Of a DNA stretch of 7,108 nucleotides, positions 5,353-7,108 are shown in pieces (positions within the stretch are counted from its first letter, which is position 1; the number at the start of each line of letters is the position of its first letter). Made by a program: the position numbers and the translations under genes. The stretch is from NCBI GenBank assembly GCA_003453455.1, contig DMLG01000136.1, positions 1-7,108 of the forward strand, given 5' to 3'. The notes beneath the pieces were generated by a model, which was given only the letters and a program-made list of their open reading frames with translations, was not told the origin of the DNA and ran no database searches. The stretch is from Clostridiales bacterium (GTDB lineage Bacteria > Bacillota > Clostridia > UBA1381).

Positions 5353-7108
5353 ATGTTTAATATAGAAGAAGAACTTAAAAATCTTCCCGCGTCCCCGGGA
5401 GTCTACATTATGCACAATAGCGATGGGGAAATAATATATGTAGGCAAGGCAAAAATCCTGAAAAACAGGGTACGCCAGTATTTTCAAAAGAATAAAAACC
5501 ATTCACCAAAAGTTTTGGCAATGGTTTCAAACATAGCATATTTTGAGTATATTGTAACAGATACCGAGATTGAGGCGTTGGTTTTAGAATGCAATCTAAT
5601 TAAAAAGCATAAACCGAAGTATAATATACTTTTAAAGGACGATAAGCATTATCCGTATATCAAGGTAACCATAAACGAGGACTATCCGAGAATTTTTATG
5701 TCGCGAACTCTTGAAAATGACGGTGCAAAATATTTCGGACCGTATGCGGGAATGCAAACGGTTAAAGGTACGATTGATATTGTTCAGAAAATATTCAAAC
5801 CTCCGCTTTGCAGGAGGAAGTTCCCCGAAGATATCGGAAAAGGCAGACCGTGCCTTAACTATCATATAGATAAGTGCTTTGCGCCTTGCATTTATGGAAA
5901 GGTATCAAAAGATGAGTACCGCAGAGTTTTTTTTGACATCTGCTCATTTTTGGAGGGAAAGCACAGAGATTTACTTTCAAAGCTAACCGAGGAAATGCTA
6001 AATGCGTCAAAAAATACTCAATTTGAGAGAGCTGCGGTTATAAGGGACAAAATATCTGCTATAAAACATTTTGAAGAAAGGCAAAAAATAATAAATACCG
6101 ATAAGCAGACAGATACCGATATAATTGCGTTTTGTCCGCTGAATGATAAAATCTTTGCAGAGATTTTTTTCGTGCGTATTGGCAGAATAATGGGGCGTAA
6201 GAGTTACAGAATAGATGATGTAAAAAATTCGGAAATAAGTGAAGTTTTATCGGATTTCATTAAACAATTCTATTTAGATGCCGAGAGTATTCCGAATGAA
6301 ATTTTATTGCAGGAGACAGCGTCAGAGGTTGACCTTATATCCGATTGGCTAAGCCAAAAAAAGGGGAAAAGGGTATCAATCTTAGTCCCTAAAAAGGGGA
6401 ACAAAAAGAGCCTTATTGATATGGTTCATAAAAATGCTGAAATTTCAGCAGAAAACTATCGGATTTCAGGATTAAAACTTTTTGAAAATAAGAATAAGAT
6501 TTCATCTGAACTTGCAAAAAAATTAAAACTTGAAAAACCGCCTGTTCGCATTGAAAGCTATGATATTTCAAATATTCAGGGCGAGGATAATGTGGCGTCT
6601 ATGGTCGTTTTTGTGAACGGAAAACCGTCTAAAAAGGATTATAGGAATTTCAAGATAAAATCCTTTGACGGCGCAAATGATTATCTTGCAATGCAGGAGG
6701 TTATTTACAGGCGTTTTCGCCACGCAAAGGAAGAGGAAACGCAAATTGAAGAGGGGAAACTTTTGGAAGAAAACGCAAAATTTCTCCCATATCCCGACCT
6801 CATTTTATTAGATGGAGGAAAGGGGCATATGTCTGCGGTTTCGCAGATTATGGAAACTATGGATTTGGAAATACCTGTTTTCGGCATGGTGAAGGATAAC
6901 CGTCACAGGACCCGCGGACTATTGTCAAAAGATGGGGAAATCTCACTTTTGCCGACTGATTTAATATTTAAATTTATAACAAATGTGCAGGATGAGGTGC
7001 ATCGTGCGGCAATAGGCTATCACAGAAAAAAACGAAGTGAGCATTTGACAAAATCTGAACTTGATGGAATAAAAGGAGTAGGAAAGGTTAAAAAAGGCAA
7101 ACTTTTGA
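5353..7108 (+). CDS. uvrC: UvrC, excinuclease ABC subunit C (3' partial)
   Basis: UvrC joins the UvrB-DNA complex in nucleotide excision repair and cuts on both sides of the lesion. The frame is open from the ATG at 5353 to the last base, with 585 residues visible; the family is usually about 600-620, so only the end of the C-terminal helix-hairpin-helix pair is missing. The GIY-YIG domain, which makes the 3' cut, spans about 14-95 with GVY (16-18), YVG (29-31), Tyr29, Lys32, Arg39 and Glu79. Cys153, Cys167, Cys175 and Cys179 match the iron-sulfur ligands reported for Escherichia coli UvrC. The UvrB-binding UVR helix pair is at about 204-244. The RNase H-like domain, which makes the 5' cut, has Asp404 in YDISN, Asp487 in LLDGGKG and His550 in DEVHRAAIGYHRKKR. 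GIKGVGKVKKGKLL (572-585) begins the hairpin-helix. GGAG at 5343-5346 lies 6 nt before the ATG. No frameshift was found on full translation. Confidence 0.97.
   Translation, partial: MFNIEEELKNLPASPGVYIMHNSDGEIIYVGKAKILKNRVRQYFQKNKNHSPKVLAMVSNIAYFEYIVTDTEIEALVLECNLIKKHKPKYNILLKDDKHYPYIKVTINEDYPRIFMSRTLENDGAKYFGPYAGMQTVKGTIDIVQKIFKPPLCRRKFPEDIGKGRPCLNYHIDKCFAPCIYGKVSKDEYRRVFFDICSFLEGKHRDLLSKLTEEMLNASKNTQFERAAVIRDKISAIKHFEERQKIINTDKQTDTDIIAFCPLNDKIFAEIFFVRIGRIMGRKSYRIDDVKNSEISEVLSDFIKQFYLDAESIPNEILLQETASEVDLISDWLSQKKGKRVSILVPKKGNKKSLIDMVHKNAEISAENYRISGLKLFENKNKISSELAKKLKLEKPPVRIESYDISNIQGEDNVASMVVFVNGKPSKKDYRNFKIKSFDGANDYLAMQEVIYRRFRHAKEEETQIEEGKLLEENAKFLPYPDLILLDGGKGHMSAVSQIMETMDLEIPVFGMVKDNRHRTRGLLSKDGEISLLPTDLIFKFITNVQDEVHRAAIGYHRKKRSEHLTKSELDGIKGVGKVKKGKLL

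Noticed and set aside
7085..7108. The TGA at the very end of the window as the uvrC stop, possibly through a frameshift in the A run at 7090-7095
   Set aside because: TGA at 7106-7108 is out of frame. The in-frame reading GVGKVKKGKLL fits the helix-hairpin-helix consensus to the last codon, so the gene simply runs off the edge.
1..7108. A novel defence, mobile or biosynthetic system
   Set aside because: All coding space is filled by well-known housekeeping genes on one strand; no integrase, transposase, direct-repeat array or unexplained gene is present.

Overview
The window is a gene-dense, all-plus-strand piece of a low-G+C bacterial chromosome, most likely a member of the Firmicutes (Bacillota), class Clostridia. 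This rests on the clostridial look of the proteins, the strong AGGAGG-type ribosome binding sites, the sigma-A-like promoters, a ThiI without a rhodanese domain sitting beside a NifS-type desulfurase, and an HPr that carries both the phosphocarrier histidine and the regulatory serine. I see seven protein genes, two of them cut by the window ends. I see no tRNA, rRNA, CRISPR array, insertion sequence, phage gene or toxin-antitoxin module.

Region 1 (1-3734) is one tight operon: rsgA (5' end missing), rpe, a class I cysteine desulfurase gene, and thiI. The genes overlap or lie 0-15 nt apart, and I see no internal terminator. RsgA matures the 30S subunit and Rpe works in the pentose phosphate pathway. 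The desulfurase and ThiI form a sulfur-relay pair for 4-thiouridine in tRNA and possibly for thiamine thiazole.

Region 2 (3735-5020) is recA with its own promoter, TTGCAT-17-TATAAT. It starts 9 nt after the thiI stop, with no thiI terminator in between. RecA begins at the ATG at 3806, not at the in-frame upstream ATG at 3785. No GAAC-N4-GTTC LexA box is visible. A 132-nt gap follows that holds the promoter of the next gene and two abutting inverted repeats.

Region 3 (5021-7108) is an HPr-family gene, an intrinsic terminator, and uvrC. uvrC stays open through the right edge, with 585 codons visible. It has no visible promoter of its own, so its transcription appears to depend on read-through of the HPr terminator or on a promoter I could not recognise.

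This is ordinary housekeeping DNA. I found no convincing undescribed system. The most useful leads are regulatory: the paired dyads over the HPr promoter, the terminator between HPr and uvrC, and the absence of a recognisable SOS box at recA and uvrC.
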